47,090 bases of DNA from Pseudomonadota bacterium (GTDB lineage: Bacteria; Pseudomonadota; Alphaproteobacteria; Caulobacterales; Caulobacteraceae), in NCBI GenBank assembly GCA_023428785.1, contig JAEYWU010000070.1:1-47090 (forward strand), written 5' to 3'. A program made the position numbers and the translations under genes. Below the pieces are notes generated by a model. That model was not told the DNA's origin. It saw only the letters and a program-made list of their open reading frames with translations, and made no database searches. Positions 25,625-34,247 of this stretch are shown here, one piece after another (within the stretch, counting starts at the first letter, position 1; each line of letters begins with the position of its first letter).

Positions 25625-26560
25625 TTGATCGACGCATCCAAGATCGGCACGGATTGGTCCGACGACGAGTTGGACGCCATCGTCGCCGACTACTTCGCCA
25701 TGCTGGCGCTCGACGCCGCCGACGAGCCCTTCGTCAAGGCGCACCGGGCTCGTGCGCTGGAAGACGTCACGGGCCGTTCGCACAAATCGGTCGAGTTCAA
25801 GCACATGAACATCTCGGCGGTGGTCACCGAATTGGGCCTGCCGACCGTCCGCGGGTACAGGGCGCTGTCGAACTATCAGGCCGCCATCTTTCCAGCTATC
25901 GACCGCTATCTCACCGCTCACGACCAGGCATGGTCGATTGGTGACGCCCGGCTCTTGCCCGCTCCTGACCGTCCCATGGGGCGCTCTGACCGTGGCACGG
26001 ACACCGGACATGTTGCGCCGGGATTCGCCGCCCCCCAGCAGACCGTCTTCGATGGAGGAGGGGGCGTATCCGTCCCTCTCTTCTTCGAACAGCCGCCTTC
26101 AGCGGACGCTGCAAAGGCCCGTCCCGCCGCCCTTCAGCGCCTCGTGCGCAAGTTCGACCCCGCTGCGCGGGATGCGGCGAACCGCCGTCTCGGCCTTTCC
26201 GGCGAGCGGCACGTCTTCCACGCTGAAAGGGCCCGCCTCATCGCGGCTGATCGATCGGATCTTGCCCGCAAAGTCGAGTGGACCAGTCAGGAGCGCGGCG
26301 ACGGGACCGGCTACGATATTCGCTCCTTCGAGGAGAACGGGCGCGAACGCTTTATCGAGGTCAAGACGACGCGGGGCGGCTCGCGCACCGACTTCTTCCT
26401 CAGTCGCAACGAGCGCGCGTTCAGCGAGGAGGAGCCAGACCGCTATCGCCTCTACCGGCTCTACGATGCGTCGGCGACGCTCAAACTGTTCGAGCTTCGG
26501 CCGCCGCTGGAGAGGTCCGTCAGGTTGCAGACGGAAACTTGGCGAGCAGGCTTTGGCTAA
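25625..26560 (+). CDS. DUF3883 (NOV C-terminal-like) putative nuclease protein
   Basis: The 311-residue protein starts with TTG, chosen because AGGAGG sits 6 nt upstream and the product begins IDASKIG. The N-terminal domain has DELDAIVADYFAMLALD and GRSHKSVEFKHMNISAV. After a low-complexity linker, the C-terminal DUF3883 domain shows Asp231 (GYDIRSF) and Glu245-x-Lys247 (FIEVKTTRGG), the D...ExK pattern of PD-(D/E)xK nucleases, then FFLSRNE. The family is known from restriction-like and DNA-metabolism contexts. It converges with a GIY-YIG gene, stops overlapping by 2 bp, and both are flanked by REP elements. Confidence 0.85.
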   Translation: MIDASKIGTDWSDDELDAIVADYFAMLALDAADEPFVKAHRARALEDVTGRSHKSVEFKHMNISAVVTELGLPTVRGYRALSNYQAAIFPAIDRYLTAHDQAWSIGDARLLPAPDRPMGRSDRGTDTGHVAPGFAAPQQTVFDGGGGVSVPLFFEQPPSADAAKARPAALQRLVRKFDPAARDAANRRLGLSGERHVFHAERARLIAADRSDLARKVEWTSQERGDGTGYDIRSFEENGRERFIEVKTTRGGSRTDFFLSRNERAFSEEEPDRYRLYRLYDASATLKLFELRPPLERSVRLQTETWRAGFG

Positions 26561-27183
26561 CGCTGCCTCCGCTCAAACCTGATCAGATCATGCTTCTCCG
26601 CGAACCAAGCTACGAAGGCCTCCGGCTCCTCGCCGTCGCTCCAGAGCCGGTGCAACTCCCCATCTGACAACCCCGCATCCGCCGTGTTGATGCACCAGTC
26701 CCGCTTCATCGCAGCGTCGACAAGTGCAACCCATTCGGCCAATTCGACACCGCTCCCGTTTGTCATCCCGGAAGCCGCATCGCGGCTGTCCGGGACAACG
26801 GCGGGATCATCCACGAGCGTTTCCGGCAACCGATCCACCACCAGCGTCCCATAGAGGTCCAGCCAGCGCGGATTGCTCTCCTCGATCAGCCGGAACTTCC
26901 ACGGTCGCTGCCAGCGCTTGATGCGCTTTTCGCGCAGGATCGCCTGATCGACGTACTGGTGCTGTTCGAACCAGACGAGCCGGTTGATCGCGTGCTCTCG
27001 GGAATGACCGTGGACGGCTCCCGCGCGGTGTTCCTCGACCCGGCGGACAAGGTCATTCGTCAAACCGACATAGAGATAGCCGCAAAGGCCGCTGGCCATG
27101 ACATAGACCCAGTAGCTGTGTCGCGCATCCGCCCTCCGGGCGCAACTATCGCGTGAGATTTTCGGACAGGTCAACCCAGTCAC
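26557..27183 (-). CDS. GIY-YIG nuclease-domain protein with C-terminal extension, REP element in frame
   Basis: Residues 24-110 form a GIY-YIG domain (VYV 26-28, YVGLT 38-42, RRVEEHR, IKRWQRPWKF), like single-domain UPF0213-type proteins. Residues 144-208 are a separate acidic module (WVALVDAAMKRDWCINTADA, AFVAWFAEKHDLIRF) not typical of GIY-YIG proteins. The two are joined by residues 129-141, encoded by REP copy 3. The start is uncertain: GTG 27183 is the first in-frame start, whereas a better GGAGG-GCGG-ATG at 27128 is out of frame by one base. Frame damage at the N-terminus is therefore possible. Its role is unknown. Confidence 0.75.
   Translation of the reverse strand: MTGLTCPKISRDSCARRADARHSYWVYVMASGLCGYLYVGLTNDLVRRVEEHRAGAVHGHSREHAINRLVWFEQHQYVDQAILREKRIKRWQRPWKFRLIEESNPRWLDLYGTLVVDRLPETLVDDPAVVPDSRDAASGMTNGSGVELAEWVALVDAAMKRDWCINTADAGLSDGELHRLWSDGEEPEAFVAWFAEKHDLIRFERRQR
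26762..26799 (+). repeat. REP-type palindrome, copy 3, inside the GIY-YIG gene
   Basis: It begins GTCATCCCGGAAGCCGC and ends GCGGCTGTCCGGGACAAC. Read on the minus strand it contributes the in-frame residues VVPDSRDAASGMT to the GIY-YIG protein, exactly at the domain junction. Confidence 0.8.
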
Positions 27184-27186
27184 GGC

Positions 27187-27226
27187 GTTGTCCCGGACAG
27201 CTGCTGCGCAGCTTCCGGGATGGCAA
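27187..27226 (-). repeat. REP-type palindrome, copy 4
   Basis: GTTGTCCCGGACAGCTG ... CAGCTTCCGGGATGGCAAG is the same family in opposite orientation to copies 1 and 3. It lies in the gap between the GIY-YIG and sseB starts and stops. Confidence 0.75.
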
Positions 27227-27237
27227 GATGGGGAAGC

Positions 27238-28032
27238 TCAGCCGAACAGCTTCCTGAGCCAACTCTTCCGGCCACTCGCGGCCAGCGGCCGCGGCCCCGC
27301 GCTCGAAGGCCCGACAATCGGGATGCCGATCCCATCCCCCTGGCCGGCGGGGTTGATGACCATGTCGAGGAACCGGCCCTGCATGTCGGCGCCTTCGACG
27401 GCGGGGGGCAGGGCGCGGCGGATCGGTTCGTGGTCGGGGCTGGCGGTTCTGACGTCGAGGTACCAGGCCTCTTCCTGGGTGTCGGGCCACACGGCCAGCG
27501 CCAGCCAGGCCGCCTGGACCTGGGGCACGGCGGAAAGGGCGGTTCCCAGACGCTGGATGAGGTCATGGGGCGGCTCGGCCGGGCTGCCCAGGCTGATCTG
27601 CGTCGCCTCCTTCAGCACACGCTCGACAGGCAGGCCGATGAGGCCGGACAGGGTCTCGGGTTCCCACAGCACCCCATAGGCCTGACCCGGATTGAGCAGG
27701 GCGGGATTGGCCCGGATCATCTCGAACAGCACGCGCCCCTGGATGCCGACCGAGCCGACGTCGCCGAAGGTCTCGTAGATGCGGTGCGGAGATGTGAAGA
27801 CCGGCGTGGCGATCCGACCGTCGTCCAGGCTGATGGTGATCAGATCAAGGCTCGTCCCGGCCTCGGCGACGAAGCTTCCTTCGGGCCGCGCCTCGGGCGT
27901 GGCGGCATAGAGGGTCTCGTCCAGAATGAAGCGCTCGAAGGCCTTCTGCTGGGCGGCGTCTCCCGTCGCCGCGGCGACCAGCTGCTCCTCGACCCGGTTG
28001 ACGGGTTCGAACGTCCCCGGGTCGGCTCTCAT
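27238..28032 (-). CDS. sseB: SseB family protein
   Basis: The 264-residue protein matches the SseB layout. The N-terminal domain starts TFEPVNRVEEQLVAAATGD and includes FILDETLYAA and the PVFTSPHRIYE strand-helix. The C-terminal domain has SLGSPAEPPHDLI and AAWLALAVWPDTQEE. E. coli SseB is linked to serine sensitivity; the biochemical role is unclear. There is no signal peptide, so it is cytoplasmic. Its ATG lies one base after the lepA TGA, so translation is coupled to lepA. A C-terminal basic tail (SGRKSWLRKLFG) is present. Confidence 0.85.
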   Translation of the reverse strand: MRADPGTFEPVNRVEEQLVAAATGDAAQQKAFERFILDETLYAATPEARPEGSFVAEAGTSLDLITISLDDGRIATPVFTSPHRIYETFGDVGSVGIQGRVLFEMIRANPALLNPGQAYGVLWEPETLSGLIGLPVERVLKEATQISLGSPAEPPHDLIQRLGTALSAVPQVQAAWLALAVWPDTQEEAWYLDVRTASPDHEPIRRALPPAVEGADMQGRFLDMVINPAGQGDGIGIPIVGPSSAGPRPLAASGRKSWLRKLFG

Positions 28033-28033
28033 G

Positions 28034-29839
28034 TCAGTCCTCGTCCATCTTCAGGGCGGCGATGAAGGCCTCTTGCGGGATATCCACCTTGCCGAACTGG
28101 CGCATCCGCTTCTTGCCGGCCTTCTGCTTTTCCAGAAGCTTCTTCTTGCGGGTGGCGTCGCCGCCGTAGCACTTGGACGTCACGTCCTTTCGCAGCGCGC
28201 GAACGGTCTCGCGGGCGATGATCTTGCCGCCGATGGCGGCCTGGATCGGGATGACGAACATGTGGGGCGGGATCAGCTCCTTCATCTTCTCGACCATGCC
28301 GCGGCCGCGGGTTTCGGCGCGGGCGCGGTGGACCAGCATCGACAGGGCGTCGACGGGTTCCGAGTTGACCAGGATCGACATCTTGACCAGGTCGCCGACC
28401 TTGTAGTCGGTCAGCTCATAGTCGAACGAGGCATAGCCCTTGGAGATGGATTTCAGCCGGTCGTAAAAGTCGAACACCACCTCATTGAGCGGCAGCTCAT
28501 AGACGACCAGCGCCCGTGAACCGACGTAGGACAGCTCCAGCTGATTGCCGCGCCGGTCCTGGCACAGCTTGATGACGCCGCCGAGGTATTCGTCGGGCGT
28601 CAGGATCGTGGCCTTGATCCACGGCTCCGAGATGGTGTCGATCTGCATCACGTCGGGCAGGTCGGCGGGGTTGTGCAGGTCGATCGAGGTCCCGTCCCTC
28701 AGGCCGATCTTGTAGACCACCGACGGGGCGGTCGCGATCAGGTCGAGGTTGAACTCGCGGCTCAGGCGCTCCTGGATGATCTCCAGGTGCAAGAGGCCCA
28801 GGAACCCGCAGCGGAAGCCGAAGCCGAGCGCGGCCGAGCTTTCCATCTCATAGGTGAAGGAGGCGTCGTTCAGCCTCAGCTTGCCGATGGCGGCGCGCAG
28901 GTCCTCGAAGTCGGCGGCGTCCACCGGGAACAGGCCGCAGAAGACCACTGACTGGACTTCCTTGAAGCCCTTGAGCGGTTCGGACGTCGGCTTCTTTTCA
29001 TCCGTGATGGTGTCGCCGACGGCGGCGTGGGCGACCTCCTTGATCTGGGCGGTGATGAAGCCGACCTCGCCGGGGCCCAGCTCCTCGACCGGGGTGTTCT
29101 TGGGAAGGAACACGCCGACGCGGTCGACCAGATGGGTCGAGCCGGACTGCATCATCTTGACCCGCTGACCGGCCTTCAGGACCCCGTCGAAGACCCGCAC
29201 CAAGAGCACCACGCCGAGGTAGGCGTCATACCAGGCGTCGACCAGCATGGCCTTGAGCGGCGCGTCCCGGTCGCCTTTCGGCGCCGGCAGGCGGGTGACG
29301 ATGGCTTCCAGGACATCCTCGATGCCCAGCCCGGACTTGGCCGAGCAGAGGACGGCGTCACTGGCGTCAAGCCCGATCACATCCTCGATCTGCGCCCGGA
29401 CCCGGTCCGGCTCGGCGGCCGGCAGGTCCACCTTGTTCAGGACCGGCACGATCTCGTGGTTGTTGTCGATCGCCTGATAGACGTTGGCCAGCGTCTGGGC
29501 CTCCACGCCCTGCGAAGCATCGACCACCAGAATGCTGCCCTCGCACGCCGCCAGCGACCGGCTGACCTCATACGCAAAGTCAACGTGCCCCGGCGTGTCC
29601 ATCAGATTGAGGACATAGGTCTCGCCGTCCTGGGCCTTGTAGTTCAGCCGCACGGTCTGCGCCTTGATGGTGATCCCGCGCTCCTGCTCGATCTCCATGT
29701 TGTCGAGCACCTGCGACGTCATCTCGCGCGCCGTCAGCCCGCCGGTGTGCTGAATCAGCCGATCCGACAGCGTCGACTTGCCATGGTCGATATGTGCGAC
29801 AATCGAAAAGTTACGGATGCGCTCAGTGGGCGTAGGCAT
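28034..29839 (-). CDS. lepA: Elongation factor 4 (back-translocase GTPase)
   Basis: The 601-residue translational GTPase has G1 AHIDHGKST (15-23), a switch I region with GITIKAQTV, G3 DTPGHVDF and G4 NKVDLP. Domains II-V and the LepA-specific C-terminal domain (YGGDATRKKKLLEKQKAGKK) follow. It acts on stalled or mistranslocated ribosomes. ATG 29839 begins the conserved MPTPTERIRNFSIVAHIDHG; the open frame upstream is not conserved. It is followed directly by sseB and is divergent from the RND efflux operon. Confidence 0.98.
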   Translation of the reverse strand: MPTPTERIRNFSIVAHIDHGKSTLSDRLIQHTGGLTAREMTSQVLDNMEIEQERGITIKAQTVRLNYKAQDGETYVLNLMDTPGHVDFAYEVSRSLAACEGSILVVDASQGVEAQTLANVYQAIDNNHEIVPVLNKVDLPAAEPDRVRAQIEDVIGLDASDAVLCSAKSGLGIEDVLEAIVTRLPAPKGDRDAPLKAMLVDAWYDAYLGVVLLVRVFDGVLKAGQRVKMMQSGSTHLVDRVGVFLPKNTPVEELGPGEVGFITAQIKEVAHAAVGDTITDEKKPTSEPLKGFKEVQSVVFCGLFPVDAADFEDLRAAIGKLRLNDASFTYEMESSAALGFGFRCGFLGLLHLEIIQERLSREFNLDLIATAPSVVYKIGLRDGTSIDLHNPADLPDVMQIDTISEPWIKATILTPDEYLGGVIKLCQDRRGNQLELSYVGSRALVVYELPLNEVVFDFYDRLKSISKGYASFDYELTDYKVGDLVKMSILVNSEPVDALSMLVHRARAETRGRGMVEKMKELIPPHMFVIPIQAAIGGKIIARETVRALRKDVTSKCYGGDATRKKKLLEKQKAGKKRMRQFGKVDIPQEAFIAALKMDED

Positions 29840-29916
29840 TCTTGTTTTCCTGCAGGGCGCGGCCCCTAACACGCACGCCCGCAAACGCCAAGGAAAGGGA
29901 GCGGCGCCACACTTTC

Positions 29917-29926
29917 AGCTTAAGCT
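29917..29926. repeat. Perfect 10-bp palindrome AGCTTAAGCT upstream of the RND operon
   Basis: It lies about 75 bp upstream of the adaptor GTG in the 160-bp lepA/RND gap. It could be a regulator site for the efflux pair, but no local regulator gene is present and a 10-bp palindrome may occur by chance. Confidence 0.3.
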
Positions 29927-29999
29927 TTGTTCATGTCGCGCTTCTGCGATTGCGACGCGCGTAGCAACGGTTAGAAGGCCGGAACGAAAGGGGACTAAC

Positions 30000-31139
30000 G
30001 TGTTCGAAGACTCTGCCCGCCCTCCGCGCCGCGCCCGGTTCGGCCGCCGCACGCAGATCGCAGCCATCATCATCGCCGCCGTTGCGGTTGTGGTGGTCGC
30101 TTTCCTGTTGCTGAGCGGCGGCCACGGAGAAGAGAAGGCGCGCCCCACGGGTGGTTCGGCGTCCTCCCAGACGGTCACGGTGGCCACCGCAACGGTCCAG
30201 AGCCTGGATCGGGTCGTGACGGCTTCCGGCACGGTTTCAGCCTGGGAAGAGGTTCCAGTCGGCGCCGAGACGGGCGGGCTGACGGCGACGGCGGTGTTGA
30301 GCGATGAGGGCCGCTACGTCCGTCAAGGCCAGGTCCTTGTCCAGTTGAACGATACCCTCCTCCGCGCCCAGCTGCGCCAGCAGGACGCCGCCGTGGCCTC
30401 GGCCCAGGCGACGCTGGCCCAGGCGGACAACGCCCTGGCCCGCGCCCAGGAGCTGCGCGAGCGCGGCTTCCTCTCGCAGGCCGGCCTCGACACCGCGGTC
30501 GCCCAGCAGGCCACGGCCCAGGCCCAGGTCAATGCGGCCAGCGCGGCGCGGGCCGAGACTCAGGCGCGCGTCAACCAGGCCGCTATTCGCGCGCCGGTAT
30601 CGGGTCTGGTCATCAGCCGCTCTGTCACGCGTGGCCAGATCGTCCAGGCAGGCTCGGAGCTGTTCCGCATCGTGCGTGACGGCCGACTGGAACTGGACGC
30701 CCAGGTTCCGGAGACCGAGATCGGCCTGATCCGCACCGGCCAGACCGCCCAGGTTTCCTCGGACGATGTCGGCGCCGCCTCGGGCACGGTTCGCATCGTG
30801 ACCCCGGAAGTCGACGCCCAGACGCGCCTCGGCCTGGCCCGCATCTCCCTGTCGTCCGCTGGCGGTCTGCGACCGGGCATGTTCGCCCGCGCCCAGATCG
30901 AGGTGGGCGCCCAGGCGGCCGTGGTCGTGCCGACGCAGGCGATCCTGTATCGCGAGAATCGCGCCGGCGTCTTTGTACTCGATGCCGAGAACCGTGCGCA
31001 CTTCCAGACGGTCACGGTCCTGTCCCGCCGGGACGACGCGTCCGCCGTCGACGGCCTTGCGGCCGGCGCCCGCGTAGTGGTCGAGGGCGCCGGGTTCCTC
31101 GGTGGCGGGGACCGCGTCACGATCGCGCCCGCCCAGTAG
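30000..31139 (+). CDS. RND efflux periplasmic adaptor (membrane fusion protein)
   Basis: The 379-residue HlyD/AcrA-type adaptor has an N-terminal membrane anchor (about 16-39, IAAIIIAAVAVVVVAFLLL), a split lipoyl/barrel-sandwich domain (AETGGLTATAVLSDEGRYVR and IRAPVSGLVISRSVTRGQIV), and an alpha-hairpin rich in Ala/Gln between them (about 125-200). A beta-barrel and membrane-proximal domain follow. GTG 30000 with an AAGGGGA site is preferred; the open frame upstream runs into lepA. It is 9 bp before the RND pump gene. No outer-membrane factor gene is adjacent, so a TolC-type protein encoded elsewhere is needed. Confidence 0.93.
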   Translation: MFEDSARPPRRARFGRRTQIAAIIIAAVAVVVVAFLLLSGGHGEEKARPTGGSASSQTVTVATATVQSLDRVVTASGTVSAWEEVPVGAETGGLTATAVLSDEGRYVRQGQVLVQLNDTLLRAQLRQQDAAVASAQATLAQADNALARAQELRERGFLSQAGLDTAVAQQATAQAQVNAASAARAETQARVNQAAIRAPVSGLVISRSVTRGQIVQAGSELFRIVRDGRLELDAQVPETEIGLIRTGQTAQVSSDDVGAASGTVRIVTPEVDAQTRLGLARISLSSAGGLRPGMFARAQIEVGAQAAVVVPTQAILYRENRAGVFVLDAENRAHFQTVTVLSRRDDASAVDGLAAGARVVVEGAGFLGGGDRVTIAPAQ

Positions 31140-31148
31140 GACCCGGCC

Positions 31149-34100
31149 ATGAACCAGATCTCCTCCTGGTCGATCCGGAACCCCATCCCGGTCGTCCTGC
31201 TGTTCATCATGCTGACGCTGGCGGGCTTCGTCGGTTTCAGCTCCATGCGGGTCAACAACGACCCGGACATCGACTTCCCCCTGGTCGCGGTCGTCGCGGC
31301 GCGACCCGGCGCGGCGCCGTCGGAGATGGAAGTCCAGGTCACGCGCCTGATCGAGGATTCCCTCACGAGCCTGTCAGGCGTTCGTCGCGTCTATTCCAGC
31401 GTCACCGATGGCGTCTCCCAGACGACGATCGAGTTCGAACTGGGCACCGACACCGAACGGGCGACCAACGACGTTCGCAACGCCATGAGCGGCCTGCGGG
31501 CCAGCCTGCCGCAGGACATGCAGGAGCCGGCGGTTCAGCGGATCGACATCACGGGCAACAGCCTGATCACCTACGTGGTTCGCTCCGAGACGATGTCGCC
31601 GGAGGAGATCAGCTGGTTCATCGACAACGACGTCAGTCGCCGGCTTCTGGCGCTCGGCGGCGTCGGCGAGGTCAATCGGCAAGGCGGGGTGGATCGCGAA
31701 ATTCGGGTCGAGCTTGATCCCGATCGCCTGGCCGCGCGCGGCGTCACGGCCGCCCAGGTCAGTCAGGCCCTGACCGGCGTGAACAACGATCTTCCCGGCG
31801 GTCGCGTCACCGTGGGGGGCGCCGAGCGCTCGATCCGGACCCTGGGCTCGGCCAGCTCGATAGACGAACTGCGCGAAACCCTGATCCCGCTCAGCAACGG
31901 CGCCGCCGTTCGACTGGGCGACCTGGGGCGCGTCGAGGACAGCTGGACCGAACCGCGCCGTCTGGCCCGTTACAACGGTCAGGAAGTCGTCAGCTTTAAC
32001 TTCCTGCGCTCGCGTGACGCGTCGGAAGTTGATGTGGCCAAGGCGGTTCGCGCCGAGATCGCGATCATCGACAGCGAGCGCGACGACCTGACGATCGAGC
32101 AGATCCAGGCAAACGTCGAATATATCGAAGAGAGCTATCTGGCGTCGCTGGAGGCGCTGGGTCTCGGCGCCTTGCTCGCGGTCATCGTGGTCTTCGTCTT
32201 CCTGCGGGACTGGCGCGCCACGCTGATCGCCGCGACCGCCATGCCGCTCTCGCTGATCCCGACCTTCGCCGTCATGGCGCCGATGGACCAGTCGCTGAAC
32301 GGGGTGACCCTGCTCGCCCTGTCGCTGACCATCGGCATCCTGGTCGACGATGCGATCGTGGAGATCGAGAACATCGTCCGGCACATGCGCCAGGGCAACA
32401 AGGGCCCCTATGAGGCCTCGATCGAGGCGGCGGACGAAATCGGCCTTGCGGTCGTGGCGACGACGGCGACCATCGTGGCTGTGTTCGCGCCGACCGGTTT
32501 CATGCCCGGCATCGTGGGCCAGTTCTTCAAGGCCTTCGCGATCGCGGCCTGCGTGTCCGTGCTCTTCTCGCTGCTGGTCGCGCGGACCATCACGCCCCTG
32601 ATGGCGGCCTATATGCTGAGGCGTGACACGAACCTCGAGCACAAGGATCCGTTCTGGATGGCCGGCTATCTGCGCGGCCTGTCCTGGGCTGTGAATAACC
32701 GCTGGAAGGTGTTCCTCATGGGCACCGTGGCGCTCATCGGATCGATCGTGGCCAGCGCCATGATGCTGCAGTTCGAGTTCATTCCGTCGGCCGACCAGTC
32801 CCGGGCGTCTTGGTCGGTGGAACTGCCGCCGGGCGCCACGCTTCGCCAGACGGACGCCATCGTCCAGCGCGTGACGCGGGAGTTGTCCGAGCGCGAAGAG
32901 GTGACCTCCGTCTATGCGGCGGTCGGCGGGCAGTCGCCGAACCAGGCCAACGTCTATGCGGACATGGTCGAGCCAGGCGAGCGTTCGCTCACCCAGCAGG
33001 AATTCCAGCGGACCATGGTGGACCAGTTCCACGATATCCCGGGCGCGCGGATCGGCGCCGGGGCCGCCCAACAGGGTGGAGGTCCTTCGGACGGCACGCG
33101 GTATTCCTTCTCGATCCTCAGCGACAACGGCGAGCTGCTCAACGAGGCGGCGCGGGCGATCGAGGCCGAGATGCGCACCGTTCCCGGTCTGGCCAATGTC
33201 GTGAACACCGCCGCCATCGCGCGTCCGGAGATTCTGATCACGCCGCGTCCCGACCAGGCGGCCCTGGCCGGCGTTTCGGTGGGCTCGATCAGCCAGACTG
33301 TGCGGGTCGCCACCATCGGCGACGTCGAACAGAACCTGCCCAAGTACAATCTGGGTGACCGGCAGGTGCCGATCCGCCTGATGCTGACCGAGGCGGCCCG
33401 GGAAGATCTCTCGGTGATAGAGAACCTGCGTGTGCCGACCAACAGCGGGCAGAGCGTGCCGATCAGCGCCGTGGCCGACGTGGACTTCGGCGCCGGCCCG
33501 GCGGCCATCAGCCGTCAGGACCGGGCCCGGATCGCCACCATCACCGCAGAACTGGACGGCATCGTCAGCGGCGAGGCCGCCCGCCTCGTCAACGAACTGC
33601 CGTCGGTCCAGAACCTTCCGGACGGGGTGCGCCAGACCCCCGCCGGTGATGCCGAGTTCATGCAGGAGCTGGCCGTCGGCTTCGCCATCGCGTTCAGCTC
33701 CGGCCTGCTGCTCATGTATGCGGTTCTCGTGCTGCTGTTCAAAAGCTTCACCTATCCGATCACCATCATGGCCTCGTTGCCGCTGGCGATCGGCGGCGGC
33801 CTCGTCGCCCTGATCGTGGCCCAGTCCAGCTTCTCGATGCCGAGCCTCATCGGCTTCCTGATGCTGATGGGGATCGCGGCCAAGAACTCGATCCTGCTGG
33901 TCGACTACATCATCATTGCCGAGAGCAACGGGATGAGCCGTTGGGACGCGATCATGGACGCGGCCCACAAGCGAGCGCGGCCGATCATCATGACCACCTT
34001 CGCCATGGGCGCGGGCATGTTGCCGGTGGCCGCGGGCTGGGGCGCCGATGTGGAGTTCCGTTCGCCCATGGCCGTCGCGGTCGTCGGCGGCCTGATTTCC

Positions 34101-34244
34101 TCGACCTTCCTGTCCCTGCTGTTCATCCCGCCGATCTTTACGATCGTGGACGACATTTCGGGCTGGCTGCGCCGGCTGCTGGGCCGCAAGGCCAGGGCGG
34201 TTCCGACGGGCCACCGCGAGCCCCAAGCGCCGCTGGCCGACTAG
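31149..34244 (+). CDS. RND multidrug efflux pump, inner-membrane subunit
   Basis: The 1031-residue, 12-helix AcrB/MexB-family transporter shows the proton-relay pair in TM4 (ILVDDAIVEIENIV) and the TM10 lysine (GIAAKNSILLVDYI). Two large periplasmic porter/docking loops are present, with normal family length. It exports drugs, dyes or detergents with the adaptor upstream. It ends 3 bp before the stop of the convergent ThDP enzyme gene. Confidence 0.96.
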   Translation: MNQISSWSIRNPIPVVLLFIMLTLAGFVGFSSMRVNNDPDIDFPLVAVVAARPGAAPSEMEVQVTRLIEDSLTSLSGVRRVYSSVTDGVSQTTIEFELGTDTERATNDVRNAMSGLRASLPQDMQEPAVQRIDITGNSLITYVVRSETMSPEEISWFIDNDVSRRLLALGGVGEVNRQGGVDREIRVELDPDRLAARGVTAAQVSQALTGVNNDLPGGRVTVGGAERSIRTLGSASSIDELRETLIPLSNGAAVRLGDLGRVEDSWTEPRRLARYNGQEVVSFNFLRSRDASEVDVAKAVRAEIAIIDSERDDLTIEQIQANVEYIEESYLASLEALGLGALLAVIVVFVFLRDWRATLIAATAMPLSLIPTFAVMAPMDQSLNGVTLLALSLTIGILVDDAIVEIENIVRHMRQGNKGPYEASIEAADEIGLAVVATTATIVAVFAPTGFMPGIVGQFFKAFAIAACVSVLFSLLVARTITPLMAAYMLRRDTNLEHKDPFWMAGYLRGLSWAVNNRWKVFLMGTVALIGSIVASAMMLQFEFIPSADQSRASWSVELPPGATLRQTDAIVQRVTRELSEREEVTSVYAAVGGQSPNQANVYADMVEPGERSLTQQEFQRTMVDQFHDIPGARIGAGAAQQGGGPSDGTRYSFSILSDNGELLNEAARAIEAEMRTVPGLANVVNTAAIARPEILITPRPDQAALAGVSVGSISQTVRVATIGDVEQNLPKYNLGDRQVPIRLMLTEAAREDLSVIENLRVPTNSGQSVPISAVADVDFGAGPAAISRQDRARIATITAELDGIVSGEAARLVNELPSVQNLPDGVRQTPAGDAEFMQELAVGFAIAFSSGLLLMYAVLVLLFKSFTYPITIMASLPLAIGGGLVALIVAQSSFSMPSLIGFLMLMGIAAKNSILLVDYIIIAESNGMSRWDAIMDAAHKRARPIIMTTFAMGAGMLPVAAGWGADVEFRSPMAVAVVGGLISSTFLSLLFIPPIFTIVDDISGWLRRLLGRKARAVPTGHREPQAPLAD

Positions 34245-34247
34245 GGA

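Noticed and set aside
24468..27227. Prophage or IS element
   Set aside because: The helix-turn-helix protein and nuclease domains suggested it, but no transposase, integrase, phage structural gene, terminal repeats or target duplication could be seen.
25400..27230. CRISPR-like repeat series
   Set aside because: The repeats are palindromic, alternate in orientation, are irregularly spaced and include one inside a gene; there are no regular spacers and no cas genes.
31374..34226. 950-codon open frame antisense to the RND pump gene
   Set aside because: Shadow of a GC-rich coding strand; the sense frame is an unmistakable RND transporter and the antisense product is Arg/Gly/His/Asp low-complexity.
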